The position numbers and the translations under genes are program-made. Source: Bacteroidia bacterium (GTDB lineage: Bacteria; Bacteroidota; Bacteroidia; Bacteroidales; Azobacteroidaceae). Taken from it: a stretch of 5,600 bases of DNA. Shown one piece after another: positions 5,491 through 5,600 of the stretch. The DNA lies in contig BNYG01000072.1 in the NCBI GenBank assembly GCA_026000155.1, forward strand, positions 1-5,600, in the 5' to 3' direction. Every line of letters starts with the position of its first letter. The stretch's first letter is position 1. Below the pieces are notes generated by a model. The model saw only the letters and a list, made by a program, of their open reading frames with translations, did not search any database and was not told where the DNA came from.

Positions 5491-5600
5491 CTGTAGCAAT
5501 GGGGAATCAACTGCAAGTCGATGACCGGATTAATGTAATTGTAAATAAGATGATGGATGATACGGTCGCGGAAATCAGCAGCGAATATTTCGCGTTTTAC
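5491..5600 (-). repeat. Inverted copy of RT gene fragment (pseudo-fragment or chimera junction)
   Basis: These 110 bases are the exact reverse complement of 3057-3166 and run off the window edge. Read on the minus strand they encode RT residues 62-97, then leave the RT sequence at 5490/5491. The RT frame continues out of register with the receptor frame and hits TAG at 5451-5453, so no sensible fusion protein results. Zero mismatches imply either a very recent duplication or a technical join. Confidence 0.93.

Overview
The window carries a complete diversity-generating retroelement (DGR) from a member of the Bacteroidota, most likely order Bacteroidales. The taxonomic call is inference. It rests on AT-rich, Shine-Dalgarno-poor leaders ending in A-runs before start codons, on a target protein with the N-terminal 'ALLDLN..KGLGLPR' style common in Bacteroidota surface proteins, and on a Bacteroidota-type TonB-dependent-receptor barrel.

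Layout, left to right. Positions 3-77 may be the tail of an upstream gene. Positions 87-1544 encode a secreted DGR target protein with a signal peptide, a probable Ig-like middle region and a C-terminal FISUMP / C-type-lectin-like domain. The last 194 bases before its stop codon (1348-1541) are the variable repeat (VR). Two strong hairpins follow at 1573-1599 and 1602-1621. Positions 1638-2078 encode a small accessory protein, possibly the MutS-like accessory class reported in DGRs; two REP-like palindromes lie inside this gene. A tandem array of 9-base CTTAAG-type units (2061-2114) spans its 3' end and the gap to avd. The accessory protein Avd is at 2138-2572, the template repeat (TR) at 2657-2850 and the DGR reverse transcriptase at 2874-4055. 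Facing it, 8 bases away, is the C-terminal part of a TonB-dependent-receptor-type barrel on the minus strand (4064 to about 5490).

How it works. TR and VR align without gaps over 194 bases and differ at 10 positions. All 10 are adenines in TR (5 A->G, 4 A->T, 1 A->C in VR), the signature of adenine-specific mutagenic retrohoming. The RT, with Avd, copies TR-containing RNA with errors at A, and the cDNA replaces VR. The result is amino-acid diversity on the probable ligand-binding face of a secreted protein.

The right edge is abnormal. Positions 5491-5600 are an exact reverse-complement copy of 3057-3166 inside the RT gene, and they interrupt the receptor gene. This is either a real inverted duplication/rearrangement or a chimeric assembly or amplification junction. 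The sequence alone cannot decide which.

The only stretch of about 300 bases without a protein gene is 2573-2873, which holds the TR and its flanking structure. No tRNA, rRNA, CRISPR array or insertion sequence was seen.
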